Shown here in pieces: positions 33,876 through 42,730 of a DNA stretch of 64,000 bases (the stretch's first letter is position 1; every line of letters begins with the position of its first letter). The notes under the pieces are model-generated. The model saw nothing but the letters and a program-made list of their open reading frames with translations, made no database searches and was not told the origin of the DNA. The translations under genes and the position numbers were made by a program. The stretch covers positions 8,233,001 through 8,297,000 of the forward strand of contig NZ_CP109487.1 in assembly GCF_036227605.1 (NCBI RefSeq), given 5' to 3'. Source of the stretch: Streptomyces sp. NBC_01439 (GTDB lineage: Bacteria > Actinomycetota > Actinomycetes > Streptomycetales > Streptomycetaceae).

Positions 33876-36800
33876 CTAGTCCTCCGGGTGCGTCAGCAGC
33901 AAGGTCAGTTCCGCTGCAGTGAAGGAACGATGCGGCAGCTCACCGGCGCCCCCACCGCCCGGCTCGCCCGCACCACCCGCACCACCCGCACTGCCCGGTT
34001 CACCCGCACCGTCCGGCCCGGCCGCCGCGTTCTGGACCGCCGCCAGCAGCCGGCCCGCCTGCGCCCGCCAGGGCTGCGCGCCGACCTCGCCGAACGCGGC
34101 CCGCGCCCGCCGGAACCGCTCCGCCGCCTCCGCCGGGCGGCCGCCGATCGCCTCCACACATCCCAGATCGGTCTCCACCCGGGCGTACAGGAAACGGTCC
34201 GCCAGCTCATTCGTGATCTCCAGGGCCTGCTGCAGCGTCCCTCCCGCCGCCGACAGCAGGCCCTGGCTCCACTGCGTCTGCCCCAGCCCCCGCAGCGCGT
34301 GCGCCTCCCCGACCCGGTCGCCCTCGCCCCGGGTCAGCCGCAGCACCGCGCCGAAGGCCTCCGCGGCCTCGCCCAGATCTCCCGCCCGCAGCCGGACCTC
34401 GGCCAGCCGGTACACGCTCTGCGCCTCCGCCCGCACCGACCCGGTACGCCGGCTCAGGGCCACCGCCCGCTCCGCGAGCGGCAGCGCGCCGCCCACGTTG
34501 CCCCGGTCCAGCTCGATCTGCGCCTGGAAGCCGAGCAGATGGGCTTCGTTCCCGATGTCACCCGACGCGTGGAACCCGTTGAGGGCCGCCCCGCAGTGTT
34601 CCAGGGCCCGCTCCCAGTCCCCCTGGAACCGCGCGCACATGGCCAGGTTCCGCTGGGCGAGCGCCGCCCCGCCCACGTCACCGGTGGTTCGCAGGAGTCG
34701 TAGCGCGGCCATGTTCCAGCCCTCGGCCTGCTCGTACCGCCGCTGGTAGATCGCCAATGACCCGAGCAGCCGCAGCATCGTCGCCTCGCCCGGCTCGTCG
34801 CCGGTGCGCCGGGCCGAGGCCAGCGCCTGCTCGGCGCAGCGCCGCCAGTCCTCCAGGTAGTTCTTCGTCTCGAAGTGCGGTACCGCGCTCTCGGTCAGCG
34901 TCCACGCGTACCGGGCCCGGCCCGTCTCCGCCGCGTGCGCCACCAGGTCCGTCACCGCCGTGCGCTCCGACTCGAACCAGTCCATCGGCGCGGCCAGCAG
35001 CTCGTCGGCCAGCTCCGGCAGGAAGCCCGGGGCCGGCGTCGGCGTCCGGCCCACCGGGAACCGGCGCCCGTCGATCCGCCGGTGCGCCTCCTCGGCCAGC
35101 CAGAGCCAGGACGCGAACGCCCGCTCCAGTGCGGCGTCGGTCTCCCCCTCCGGCTCGTCCGACTCCGCCCGCTCGCGGGCGAACAGCCGAAGCAGGTCCT
35201 GGAAGCGGTACCGTGCGGCCCGCCCGGGCTCGGCGTCGGCCACCTCCAGCAGCTGCGCGTCGACCAGCTGGTCGATCAGTTCCTCCGCGTGCCACACGTC
35301 GGTGTCCAGTACGGCCGCCCCCGCCCAGGCGGCGAAGTCCGCCGTGCGCAACAGGCCGAGCCTGCGGTACATCCGGGCCGTCTCCGGCGGTAGGTCCCGG
35401 TAGGTGAGTCGGAAGCCGGCGCGCACCCCGCCCTCGCCCGGGCTCAGCACGTCGAGGCGGGAGCGGTGGTCGCGCAGCCGCGCCACCAGGCTCCGTACGC
35501 TCAGATTGGGTTTGGCCGCCAGTCGCGCGCCCGCGATCCGCAGCGCGAGGGGAAGGCAGTCGCACAGGGCGCCGAGCTGTTCCACCGCCACCGGGTCGCT
35601 GCCGAACCGGTCGGCCCCGGCCAGTTTGATCAGCAGCGCCGTCGCCTCGGTCGGCTCCAGCATCCGCAGCCGCAGGGTCAGCGCCGTGTAGTCCCCGGTC
35701 AGATCGCCCAGGCTCTCCCGGCTGGTGGCCAGCACCACGCTGCGTCCGCCACCCGGGAGCAAGGGTCTGAGCTGGTGGAAGGAGCGTACGTTGTCCAGGA
35801 CGATCAGGGTTTTGCGGGTGCTGAGGAGGCTCCGGAACAGCGAGGCCCGCTCGTCGGGATCCGCCGGTATCTGGGGCGCGCCGATCCCGAGGGCCCGTAG
35901 GAAGCGGTCGAGCACGGCGGCGGGGGACACCGGTGCGTGCTCCTCGTCGTACCCGCGCAGATCGGCGAAGAGCTGGCCGTCCGGGAACTGGTCGGCCACC
36001 TGGCTCGCCCAGTGCACCGCGAGTGCGGTCTTGCCCACTCCGCCGACGCCGACGATGGTCGCCAGCGCCGGGGTGTGCGGGTTGTAGGGCTCCTTCAGGA
36101 GCCGGTCCAGCGAGGTCATCTCCCCCTGCCGGCCGGTGAACGCCATCACGTCCGCGGGCAGTTGTGCCGGGATGGTGCTCAGGGCCGCCGGCGCGGGTGC
36201 CGCCGTGGCGGGGGGACGGGTCAGTTCGGGGGAGTCGCGCAGGATCAGTTCGTGCAGCTGGCGCAGTCCGGGACCCGGTTCGATCCCGAGCTGCTCGGTG
36301 AGTAACCGGCGGCCGTGCAGGAACACCTCGAGGGCCTCGGCCCGCTGCCCCGACCGGTACAGCGCCAGCATGAGGTGTTCGCGGCACTGCTCGCGCAGGG
36401 GGTGCCGGGCCACCAGCTCGGTGAGCTCACCGGTGAGCGCGCGGTGGCGGCCCAGCTGGAGCATCAGCCCGGCACGTTCCTCCACCAGCGCGAGCCGCAT
36501 CTGCTCCAGCCTGGTGGTCTCCGCCTCCAACCGGGATCCGGAGGGCTCGTCCAGCGCGGAGCCCCGCCAGATGCTGAGCGCCTCCTCGAACTGCGCGCAC
36601 GCCTCTTCGGTCCGCCCGTGCCGGGCGGCGTCCCGCCCCCGTTCGGCCCGCTCCATGAACTCCTGGACGTCGATCCGGTGCTCTCCCTTGGCCAGCAGGT
36701 AGCCCGGGGGAGAGGTGATCAGCAGATCGGTCACCCCGGCCTGCTTGAAGGTCTTGCGGAGGGTGGCCACGCAGATGGCGATCTGGTTGCGGGCCGTCGC

Positions 36801-36974
36801 CGGCGGAGATTCCGGCCAAACGGCGTCCACCAGGGTGTCCACCGAAACGATCCGGTCTGCGTAGAGCAGCAGCATCGACAGGACCGTGGCCTGGCGCCGG
36901 CCGTTGATGCGCAACGGACCGTCATCGGTCTGGACGAGCAGTGGTCCCAGCACTCTGAAGACAAACCGATTCAA
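33876..36974 (-). CDS. AfsR-type SARP regulator with NB-ARC and TPR domains, TTA codon
   Basis: This 1032-residue regulator has the full AfsR layout: DNA-binding winged helix (5-95), BTAD (100-245), NB-ARC ATPase (about 275-600) with Walker A 'GVGGVGKTAL' and 'LIVLDN', and a C-terminal array of TPR-like helices (about 650-980) followed by a Gly/Ala/Pro-rich linker. It starts at a TTG; GGGGGACC lies at correct distance upstream, and a later GTG would remove the start of the DNA-binding domain. Codon 224 is TTA (36303-36305 on the minus strand), so full translation should need the bldA tRNA. The TPR array could receive a protein or peptide signal. It marks the right edge of the NRPS cluster. 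Confidence 0.92.
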   Translation of the reverse strand: MNRFVFRVLGPLLVQTDDGPLRINGRRQATVLSMLLLYADRIVSVDTLVDAVWPESPPATARNQIAICVATLRKTFKQAGVTDLLITSPPGYLLAKGEHRIDVQEFMERAERGRDAARHGRTEEACAQFEEALSIWRGSALDEPSGSRLEAETTRLEQMRLALVEERAGLMLQLGRHRALTGELTELVARHPLREQCREHLMLALYRSGQRAEALEVFLHGRRLLTEQLGIEPGPGLRQLHELILRDSPELTRPPATAAPAPAALSTIPAQLPADVMAFTGRQGEMTSLDRLLKEPYNPHTPALATIVGVGGVGKTALAVHWASQVADQFPDGQLFADLRGYDEEHAPVSPAAVLDRFLRALGIGAPQIPADPDERASLFRSLLSTRKTLIVLDNVRSFHQLRPLLPGGGRSVVLATSRESLGDLTGDYTALTLRLRMLEPTEATALLIKLAGADRFGSDPVAVEQLGALCDCLPLALRIAGARLAAKPNLSVRSLVARLRDHRSRLDVLSPGEGGVRAGFRLTYRDLPPETARMYRRLGLLRTADFAAWAGAAVLDTDVWHAEELIDQLVDAQLLEVADAEPGRAARYRFQDLLRLFARERAESDEPEGETDAALERAFASWLWLAEEAHRRIDGRRFPVGRTPTPAPGFLPELADELLAAPMDWFESERTAVTDLVAHAAETGRARYAWTLTESAVPHFETKNYLEDWRRCAEQALASARRTGDEPGEATMLRLLGSLAIYQRRYEQAEGWNMAALRLLRTTGDVGGAALAQRNLAMCARFQGDWERALEHCGAALNGFHASGDIGNEAHLLGFQAQIELDRGNVGGALPLAERAVALSRRTGSVRAEAQSVYRLAEVRLRAGDLGEAAEAFGAVLRLTRGEGDRVGEAHALRGLGQTQWSQGLLSAAGGTLQQALEITNELADRFLYARVETDLGCVEAIGGRPAEAAERFRRARAAFGEVGAQPWRAQAGRLLAAVQNAAAGPDGAGEPGSAGGAGGAGEPGGGGAGELPHRSFTAAELTLLLTHPED

Positions 36975-37113
36975 AAGGTCCCCCGGCCTTGAAACCCCGC
37001 GTCAGGCGCGAACGGTACCGCAAAGAGCGTTCCTCGGTGCAGTCAACTCTTGGGAAAAACATGGGCAGTTTCAGGCCAGCTTGTCTGTATAGCGGTGGGC
37101 AAGTGCACGGGCC

Positions 37114-37584
37114 TCACTGAGAGTCATCGGATCCGATGGACGACAATGCGCCGGACAGGCCCCGCAGCACCTCGGCCGTGCGGTATACCTCTTCCTCGCC
37201 GCCGAGGCCCTCGCACAGCTGCCGCGCCAGCTCGGCGAGGCAGGAGTCGATCTCCCGTTTCGCGGCCACGCCCTGCTCGGTGGCGGTGAGCAGCTTGGCG
37301 CGCCGGTGCGCCGGGTTGTCCAGATAGACCGCGAGCCCCTGTCGCACCAGCAGGTCCGCTATGCGCTGCACGCTCTGCCGGGTGGTCCCCACCCGTCGGG
37401 CCACGGCGGACACGGACAGTGATTCTCCCGTCACCGTGCTGAGTATCTGCCAGCGCGCAGCACTGAGCCCCGAGGGGAGCGCGAGCCGGTCGAGGGCCGC
37501 GGTGAACCGTCCGTTCAGCCGGAAGACCGCCACGGCGGCCCGGCTGAACGCCTCGGCCTCCCCGGACTCCGCCGTGCGCGCCAA
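37114..37584 (-). CDS. MarR-family transcriptional regulator
   Basis: A 156-residue winged-helix regulator. The helix-turn-helix is around 'LSVSAVARRVGTTRQSVQRIADLLVRQG', followed by the wing 'NPAHRRAKLLTATEQG'. A TTG at 37584 is taken as start because GGAAGGGGA lies 7 bases upstream and the protein then has the usual MarR length; a GTG 57 bases further upstream is the alternative. It is divergent from the FUSC membrane protein gene across about 400 bases and may control it, as MarR proteins often control a neighbouring efflux gene in response to a small phenolic ligand. No operator could be fixed by eye. Confidence 0.85.
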   Translation of the reverse strand: MARTAESGEAEAFSRAAVAVFRLNGRFTAALDRLALPSGLSAARWQILSTVTGESLSVSAVARRVGTTRQSVQRIADLLVRQGLAVYLDNPAHRRAKLLTATEQGVAAKREIDSCLAELARQLCEGLGGEEEVYRTAEVLRGLSGALSSIGSDDSQ

Positions 37585-37991
37585 CGTCGGTCCCCTTCCG
37601 TACGTCCCGCGGGTCGCTGCACGATAACAGCGCGTGGTCACGTGGACGAGAGTCGGCCACGGCGGCGGGACCCGGCCGGTGCGCCGGGTCCGTCGGGGTG
37701 GTGACCCCGGTCCCCGGAGGGTGCCCGGCAAGCTGGTCCACTGGCAGGCCCATGGCCGATAAGTCGACTCGAATGATGTACCAATGGCCCAGTCCCCATG
37801 AGCCGGGTTGAGCCAGCGGGCCCCCGGATGCTTATCTGTGGCGTATCCATGTACTTACGGCGCCGCGCAGCGCCGGACGGCAACGAAGCCGGTTCCGGAG
37901 CGCGGCGCCTTCGCCGTGCCCGTCCGCCGCCCACCACCCCCGGGCGGCGCCGGGCCGGCGCGCAGCACTGCAAGGGGGGCGGCACACCGCC
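37585..37991. other. Divergent intergenic region, no gene supported
   Basis: This gap lies between the MarR and FUSC starts. It should hold both promoters. A CACGTG at 37639-37644 is the only clear palindrome noticed. A 65-codon plus-strand frame (37798-37995) lacks a ribosome site and convincing codon bias, so no gene is called. Confidence 0.4.
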
Positions 37992-39494
37992 GTGAAGAGG
38001 ATGTTCGTGGCTCCGGATCCGGGGCGTATGAGACTGCGGAACTCGGCCCGCGCGGTGATCGGCGTCGCCGCCGCCGTCGCCCTCGCCGAGGTGTGCGGCC
38101 TCTCCCTGACCGCCTCCATCACCGGGGGACTGGCGGCCCTGCTCGCCCTCTTCACCGTGCTCGACGCGGACGTCCGCGCCCAGCGCCGCACCACCGCCCT
38201 GCTGCCCGTCGCCGGATTCCCCGTCCTGGCCCTCGCCACCGCCCTGCACGGGGTGCCGCTCGCCCGGGACGGCGCCTTCCTCGCCGTCGTGTTCGCCGGG
38301 GTGTACGCCCGCCGCTACGGCCCGCGCGGACACGCCCTCGGGATCTTCGCCTTCATGATGTTCTTCGTCACCCAGTTCCTGCACGCCCGTCCCGGGCAAC
38401 TGCCCGAGCTGTACGCCGCCGTGGGCCTGGCGCTCCTGGCCGCCGGAGCCGTGCGCTTCCTGCTGTGGCCCATCGAACGGCGCACCCCGCCCCCCGCGGC
38501 CCCGCCCGGCCTGCCCGGAACCGGGCTCGCGCGGCCGACCACCCGGCAGGCCTTCCAGGCCACCGCCGCCTGCGCCTTCGCGCTCGGCATCGGCCAGGCG
38601 CTCTCCGACGACCGCTGGTACTGGGCCGTCGGCACCTCCTGGTGGATCTTCGTGAACACCGCCTCCCGGGGCGAGACCCTCGTGCGGGGCTTCCGCCGCG
38701 TCCTCGGCACCGTCGTCGGCATCGCCGCCGGACTGCTGATCGCCGTACCCCTGCACGGCGCGCCGGCGCCCACCGCGGCCCTGGTCGCCGTGTGCGTCTT
38801 CGGGATCTTCTACACGGCCGCGCCCTCGTACTCCTGGATGATGTTCTTCGTCACCGTGATGGCCGGGCTGCTCTACGGCCTCCTCGGCGTCCTGCATCCC
38901 GGACTGCTGCTCCTGCGCTTCCAGGAGACCGCCATCGGTGCGATCGGCGCCGCCCTGGCCGTCGTGATCATCCTTCCGGTCACCACCCACGCCGCCAACG
39001 ACGCGTGGATCCAGCGCGCCCTGCACTGCGTGCGCGCCTCCACCGCGGCCGCCCTGGAACGCCTCGCGGGCGACCCGGATGCCGACCCCGCCCCGCACGC
39101 CGCCGAGCTGGAGCTGCTGTTGGGCAGGGTACGGATGGCGCTGGCGCCGCTCGTCCACCCGCTGAGCCCGCTGCGCGCCCGCAAGGCCCGGGCCCGGCAG
39201 GTGCTCGCGCTGCTCGACGACTGCGCCCGGGACGTGCGCGGGCTGGTCGCCGTCGCCGCCGACCCGCAGGCCTCGCACGACGCCCGGTTGGCCGCCGCCT
39301 GCTGGCGCGTGGAGGCCGCGGTGGAGGCCCTGACCGCCCCGCACGGCGCTCCCGGTCCCGCCACCGTGCCGCACCCCCGGCCGGCCGCGGCGGAACCGGC
39401 CCTCGCCCACCTCCACGGCCTCGAGCACACCCTCGTGGCACTGGCGACCCCGCTGCGCACCGACCCCCGGGCGCCGCTGGTCATCAGCGCCTGA
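37992..39494 (+). CDS. FUSC-family integral membrane protein
   Basis: A 500-residue membrane protein with two blocks of hydrophobic helices (about 18-150 and 183-330). These are separated by a Pro-rich linker and followed by a cytoplasmic helical tail of ~170 residues. The duplicated block arrangement matches the fusaric acid resistance / YccS-like FUSC family, whose members export aromatic acids or are of unknown substrate. The GTG at 37992 and an in-frame ATG at 38001 are both possible; AAGGGGGG lies 12 bases before the GTG. The 3' end overlaps the convergent HelD-like gene by 11 bases. Control by the divergent MarR gene is a reasonable inference. Confidence 0.85.
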   Translation: MKRMFVAPDPGRMRLRNSARAVIGVAAAVALAEVCGLSLTASITGGLAALLALFTVLDADVRAQRRTTALLPVAGFPVLALATALHGVPLARDGAFLAVVFAGVYARRYGPRGHALGIFAFMMFFVTQFLHARPGQLPELYAAVGLALLAAGAVRFLLWPIERRTPPPAAPPGLPGTGLARPTTRQAFQATAACAFALGIGQALSDDRWYWAVGTSWWIFVNTASRGETLVRGFRRVLGTVVGIAAGLLIAVPLHGAPAPTAALVAVCVFGIFYTAAPSYSWMMFFVTVMAGLLYGLLGVLHPGLLLLRFQETAIGAIGAALAVVIILPVTTHAANDAWIQRALHCVRASTAAALERLAGDPDADPAPHAAELELLLGRVRMALAPLVHPLSPLRARKARARQVLALLDDCARDVRGLVAVAADPQASHDARLAAACWRVEAAVEALTAPHGAPGPATVPHPRPAAAEPALAHLHGLEHTLVALATPLRTDPRAPLVISA

Positions 39495-41781
39495 GCAACC
39501 CCTCCGCCGTGTCCGCCAACCCCGCCGGCAGCCGGCCGGCGGTGTGCACCACCCCGAGGGCCTGGGTGGCCCGGGTCAGCGCCACGTACAGGTCGCTCGG
39601 CCGGAGCTCGTCCGGCTCCACCACGATCACCGTGTCGAACTCCAGCCCCTTGGCCTGGCGCGGGTCCAGCAGGACCACTTGCCGGGTCAGGTCCGGCTCC
39701 GCGCCCGCGCGCACCCCCGGCAGTACGGCGGCCAGCGCCCCGTGCCGCGCCCGCGGCGCGATCACCGCGAGCCGACCTTCGGCCGGCAGCTCCCGCGCCA
39801 CCGCCTCCCGGGTCGCCGCCGCCAGGTCACCGGTCGCGTGCGCCCACGGCCGCACCCCGGTGGCCCGCACCGAACGCGGCGGTTCGAAGCCGGGATCGCG
39901 CGTGCGCAGCACGGCCGCCGCCACCTCCATGATCTCGGCCGGCGTGCGGTAGTTGACCCCCAGCCGGACCAGCTTCCAGCGCTCGCCCACGTACGGTGCG
40001 AGGACCCGCTCCCACGAGCCGCACCCCGCTTCGTCGGCCGTCTGCGCCGGATCGCCGACCAGGGTCATCGACCGGGTCGGGCAGCGCCGCATCAGCAGCC
40101 GCCACGCCATCGCCGACAGCTCCTGCGCCTCGTCCACGATCACGTGCCCGAAGGCCCAGGTGCGGTCGGCCGCGGCCCGCTCGGCGGTGCTGCGGTGGTC
40201 GGCCTCCTCGTGCCGCTCGGCCATCCGCTCCGCGTCGATGATGTCGTGGGCCGCGAGGTACTCGCTCTCTTCGTCCTCGAACTCGTACGACTGGGAGCCC
40301 TCGGACAGGTCCAGCACCCCCTGCGCGTAGGCGATGCGCCGCTGCCGCTCCCGCTCCTCGGCGGCCCGCCGGGCGGTGTCGTCCTCGCCGAGCAGCTCGG
40401 CAGCCTCGTCCAGGAGCGGCACGTCGGCCGGGGTCCACTCCGGCCGGGCCGAGGGCGCGCGCCGGATCAGGTCGGCCTCGTGCGCGGGCAGGTGCGTGGG
40501 CTCCGCCAGGAAGTCGCGGACCAGGCGCTGCGGGGTGAGGGAGGGCCACAGCGAATCGATCGCCGCGTGCACGGCGGCGCTCGTCGCGATCTCCTTGCCG
40601 AGCTGGGCGATGTCGTCCGAGCCCAGCAGGTTCGGACCGCCGTAGGGATCGGCGCCCAGCCGGTCGGCGAGCTGCGCGGTGAGCGCATCGATGATCGGGA
40701 AGGCGAAGGAGGGGCGCGCCTGGTTGTGCGGCAGCCCGGTGGCCCGGGCCCGGTCCCGCGCCCGGTACGCCATGGTGCGGTCCAGCAGCAGGGTCCCGTA
40801 CTCCTCGTGGTCGATCTCCAGCGCCGGTTCGGGCACAGTGTCGTACTCCTCGCCGGTGTCCGCCGGTACGGTCTCCGGCAGGCACTGCCGGCCGGCCACG
40901 ACCTTGGCGAGGACCTCCGCCATCGCGGCCCGCCCCTTCACGGCGGCGGCTCCGGGGCGGTCGGCGGCGGTGGCGTGCACGCCCGGGAAGAGCTCACCCG
41001 GGGTGGCCAGCAACACGCCCGTCTCGCCGAGGGCCGGGAGCACCCCGCCGATGTAGCCGAGGAAGGCCGGGCCCGGTCCGACGATCAGCACTCCGCGTTT
41101 GGCGAGCAGCTCCCGTTGCGCGTACAGCAGGTACGCGGCGCGGTGCAGCGCGACCGCGGTCTTGCCGGTGCCGGGACCGCCCTCGACGACCAGCACCCCG
41201 TGGTGCGTGGAGCGGATGATCCGGTCCTGCTCGGCCTGGATGGTGCGCACGATGTCGTGCATCCGGCCGGTCCGGGCGGCGTCGAGCGCGGCGAGCAGCA
41301 CGGCGTCCGCGTCGGCGCCCTCGTGGCCGGTGCGCTCCGCGTCGGTCAGGTCGAGGATCTCATCGTGCAGGGCGGTGACCACGCGCCCCCGGCTGCTGAT
41401 GTGCCGGCGGCGGCGCAGCCCCATGGGGGTGTGGCCGGTGGCGAGGTAGAAGGGGCGGGCCACGTCCGCCCGCCAGTCCAGGACCAGCGGAGTGCGCTGC
41501 GCGTCATCGGCCCGGATTCCGATCCGACCGATGTGGTGGTCGCGGCCGTCGGAGAACTCCAGACGGCCGAAACAGAGGCCGTTCTCACCCGCATTCAGGG
41601 CGGAAAGCAGACCGGACTGCTCGGCGACCAGGACGTCCCGCTCCAGGCGGGCCTGAAGCCCGGTACCGACATCGCGCAGCGCCCCTTCGACCGCCCGTTC
41701 GGCCTGGTCACGCAAACCGTCGAGGCGCCGATAGAGGTCGGTGACGAATTGCTGCTCTTTTCGGAATTCCTCGGTTGACAA
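39484..41781 (-). CDS. HelD/HelR-type RNA polymerase-associated ATPase (UvrD-like superfamily 1)
   Basis: A 765-residue superfamily 1 helicase-like protein. It begins with a coiled-coil N-terminal arm (1-60) and has Walker A 'GGPGTGKT' at 201-208, Walker B 'HVIVDEAQEL', 'LVGDPAQT' and a C-terminal 'DLYVALTRATQ'. Size and the N-terminal arm fit actinobacterial HelD/HelR, which enters RNA polymerase, releases stalled complexes and in some species protects from rifamycins. The start is a TTG preceded by AGGAG. It is transcribed divergently from an acetyltransferase gene across a region with an inverted repeat. An ordinary DNA helicase is less likely. Rifampicin resistance is inferred from family, not seen. 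Confidence 0.85.
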   Translation of the reverse strand: MSTEEFRKEQQFVTDLYRRLDGLRDQAERAVEGALRDVGTGLQARLERDVLVAEQSGLLSALNAGENGLCFGRLEFSDGRDHHIGRIGIRADDAQRTPLVLDWRADVARPFYLATGHTPMGLRRRRHISSRGRVVTALHDEILDLTDAERTGHEGADADAVLLAALDAARTGRMHDIVRTIQAEQDRIIRSTHHGVLVVEGGPGTGKTAVALHRAAYLLYAQRELLAKRGVLIVGPGPAFLGYIGGVLPALGETGVLLATPGELFPGVHATAADRPGAAAVKGRAAMAEVLAKVVAGRQCLPETVPADTGEEYDTVPEPALEIDHEEYGTLLLDRTMAYRARDRARATGLPHNQARPSFAFPIIDALTAQLADRLGADPYGGPNLLGSDDIAQLGKEIATSAAVHAAIDSLWPSLTPQRLVRDFLAEPTHLPAHEADLIRRAPSARPEWTPADVPLLDEAAELLGEDDTARRAAEERERQRRIAYAQGVLDLSEGSQSYEFEDEESEYLAAHDIIDAERMAERHEEADHRSTAERAAADRTWAFGHVIVDEAQELSAMAWRLLMRRCPTRSMTLVGDPAQTADEAGCGSWERVLAPYVGERWKLVRLGVNYRTPAEIMEVAAAVLRTRDPGFEPPRSVRATGVRPWAHATGDLAAATREAVARELPAEGRLAVIAPRARHGALAAVLPGVRAGAEPDLTRQVVLLDPRQAKGLEFDTVIVVEPDELRPSDLYVALTRATQALGVVHTAGRLPAGLADTAEGLLRR

Positions 41782-41824
41782 TTGCGCTCCTGTCGCGATA
41801 CGGTGTCCTCGTGAGCTTCACCAT

Positions 41825-41844
41825 GACTTCGGTCGGGCGAAGTC
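41825..41844. promoter_or_regulatory. Inverted repeat between HelD-like and acetyltransferase genes
   Basis: GACTTCG (41825-41831) and CGAAGTC (41838-41844) flank a 6-base centre, 44 bases upstream of the HelD start. An AT-rich stretch with TTTAATAT follows at 41853-41860 and may hold a -10 element. HelR-type genes are often preceded by a palindromic rifamycin-associated element; whether this repeat is one cannot be told by eye. Confidence 0.5.
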
Positions 41845-41923
41845 GTGAACTATTTAATATACGCTCTCTCTTCTCCCTCGGCAGTCAATTCGGCCGGGGG
41901 ATTTTTTGCGTACGGTGGATCTC

Positions 41924-42517
41924 ATGACCACCGCACACGGTTCAGCCGACGGAATCGTCTACCGCCCCGCCCGTCCCGAGGACGCGGGCGCCATCGAGGC
42001 CCTGGACAGCTCCTTCACCACCGACACGGTGTTCGAGGTGAGCGACCCCGGCTCGGGCGACGGCGCGGGCTTCGGCTTCCTGCTCCGGGAGGTCCCCGTG
42101 GATCCGCCCGTGCACAAGACGTTCCCGCCGGAGGAGCACGACGAGCAGGTCTTCGGCGGCGGTCAGGGCCCGGACGCCGACGTGCGGACCTTCGTGGCCC
42201 TCGACGGGGACCTGCTCTGCGGGTTCGCCGCCGTCGGCTACGCCCCCTGGAACCGACGGCTGACCATCGAGGACATCGAGGTGTCGCCCGACCACCGGGG
42301 CCGCGGCATCGGCCGCGCACTGGTGGAGTGCGCCGAGCGGTTCGCCCGCGAACGGGGCGCCGAGCACCTGTGGTTGGAGGTCAGCTCGGTCAACGCCCCG
42401 GCGGTGCACGCCTATCGGCGCATGGGTTTCACCTTCTGCGGCCTCGACACTGCGCTGTACGGCGGCACGCCCGCGGCCGGCGAGCACGCGCTCTACATGA
42501 GCCGTCCCTGCCGCTGA
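41924..42517 (+). CDS. GNAT acetyltransferase, streptothricin-acetyltransferase-like
   Basis: This 197-residue acetyltransferase has the acetyl-CoA loop 'VSPDHRGRGIGRAL' and the following 'LWLEVSSVNAPAVHAYRRMGF'. The pattern 'IEDIEV' before the loop and 'CGLDTALY' near the end recall SatA/STAT-type streptothricin acetyltransferases. The substrate is not certain and could be any small amine or a protein terminus. The ATG at 41924 has GGTGGAT just upstream and is preferred to an in-frame TTG at 41906. It is divergent from the HelD-like gene and followed by a hairpin terminator. Confidence 0.82.
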   Translation: MTTAHGSADGIVYRPARPEDAGAIEALDSSFTTDTVFEVSDPGSGDGAGFGFLLREVPVDPPVHKTFPPEEHDEQVFGGGQGPDADVRTFVALDGDLLCGFAAVGYAPWNRRLTIEDIEVSPDHRGRGIGRALVECAERFARERGAEHLWLEVSSVNAPAVHAYRRMGFTFCGLDTALYGGTPAAGEHALYMSRPCR

Positions 42518-42587
42518 ACCGGCGCGTGGCCGAATCCCGTCGACGCGCCGGATCGTACGCCCCCGCGTGCCCCGCCGCGGCCCGATT

Positions 42588-42621
42588 CATGAGGGATCAC
42601 CCGGAGGGGTGCTCCCTCATG
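42588..42621 (+). terminator. Hairpin between acetyltransferase and nitric oxide synthase genes
   Basis: CATGAGGGA (42588-42596) pairs with its complement at 42613-42621. A second 5-bp stem (42598-42602 with 42607-42611) lies inside after a single mismatch, and the loop is four bases. It probably ends the acetyltransferase transcript. Confidence 0.65.
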
Positions 42622-42730
42622 GCCGACCGCCCCACGCTGACCTGCGACATGTACAACGGGTAATTGTTTACTGCACATTCATCCGGCATGCACAGGGTGG
42701 ATCTGGTCGGACAGGGGGTAACCGCCCGGA

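Noticed and set aside
33876..36974. GTG at codon 8 as start of the 1032-residue regulator
   Set aside because: It would cut into the first strand of the DNA-binding domain; the TTG has a good ribosome site.
37798..37995. 65-codon plus-strand frame in the MarR/FUSC intergenic region, containing a TTA codon
   Set aside because: No ribosome site, poor codon bias and Arg/Pro-rich composition; it reads as noncoding GC-rich DNA.
41906..41923. TTG start for the Sat-like acetyltransferase
   Set aside because: The ATG at 41924 has a ribosome site just before it, whereas the TTG does not.
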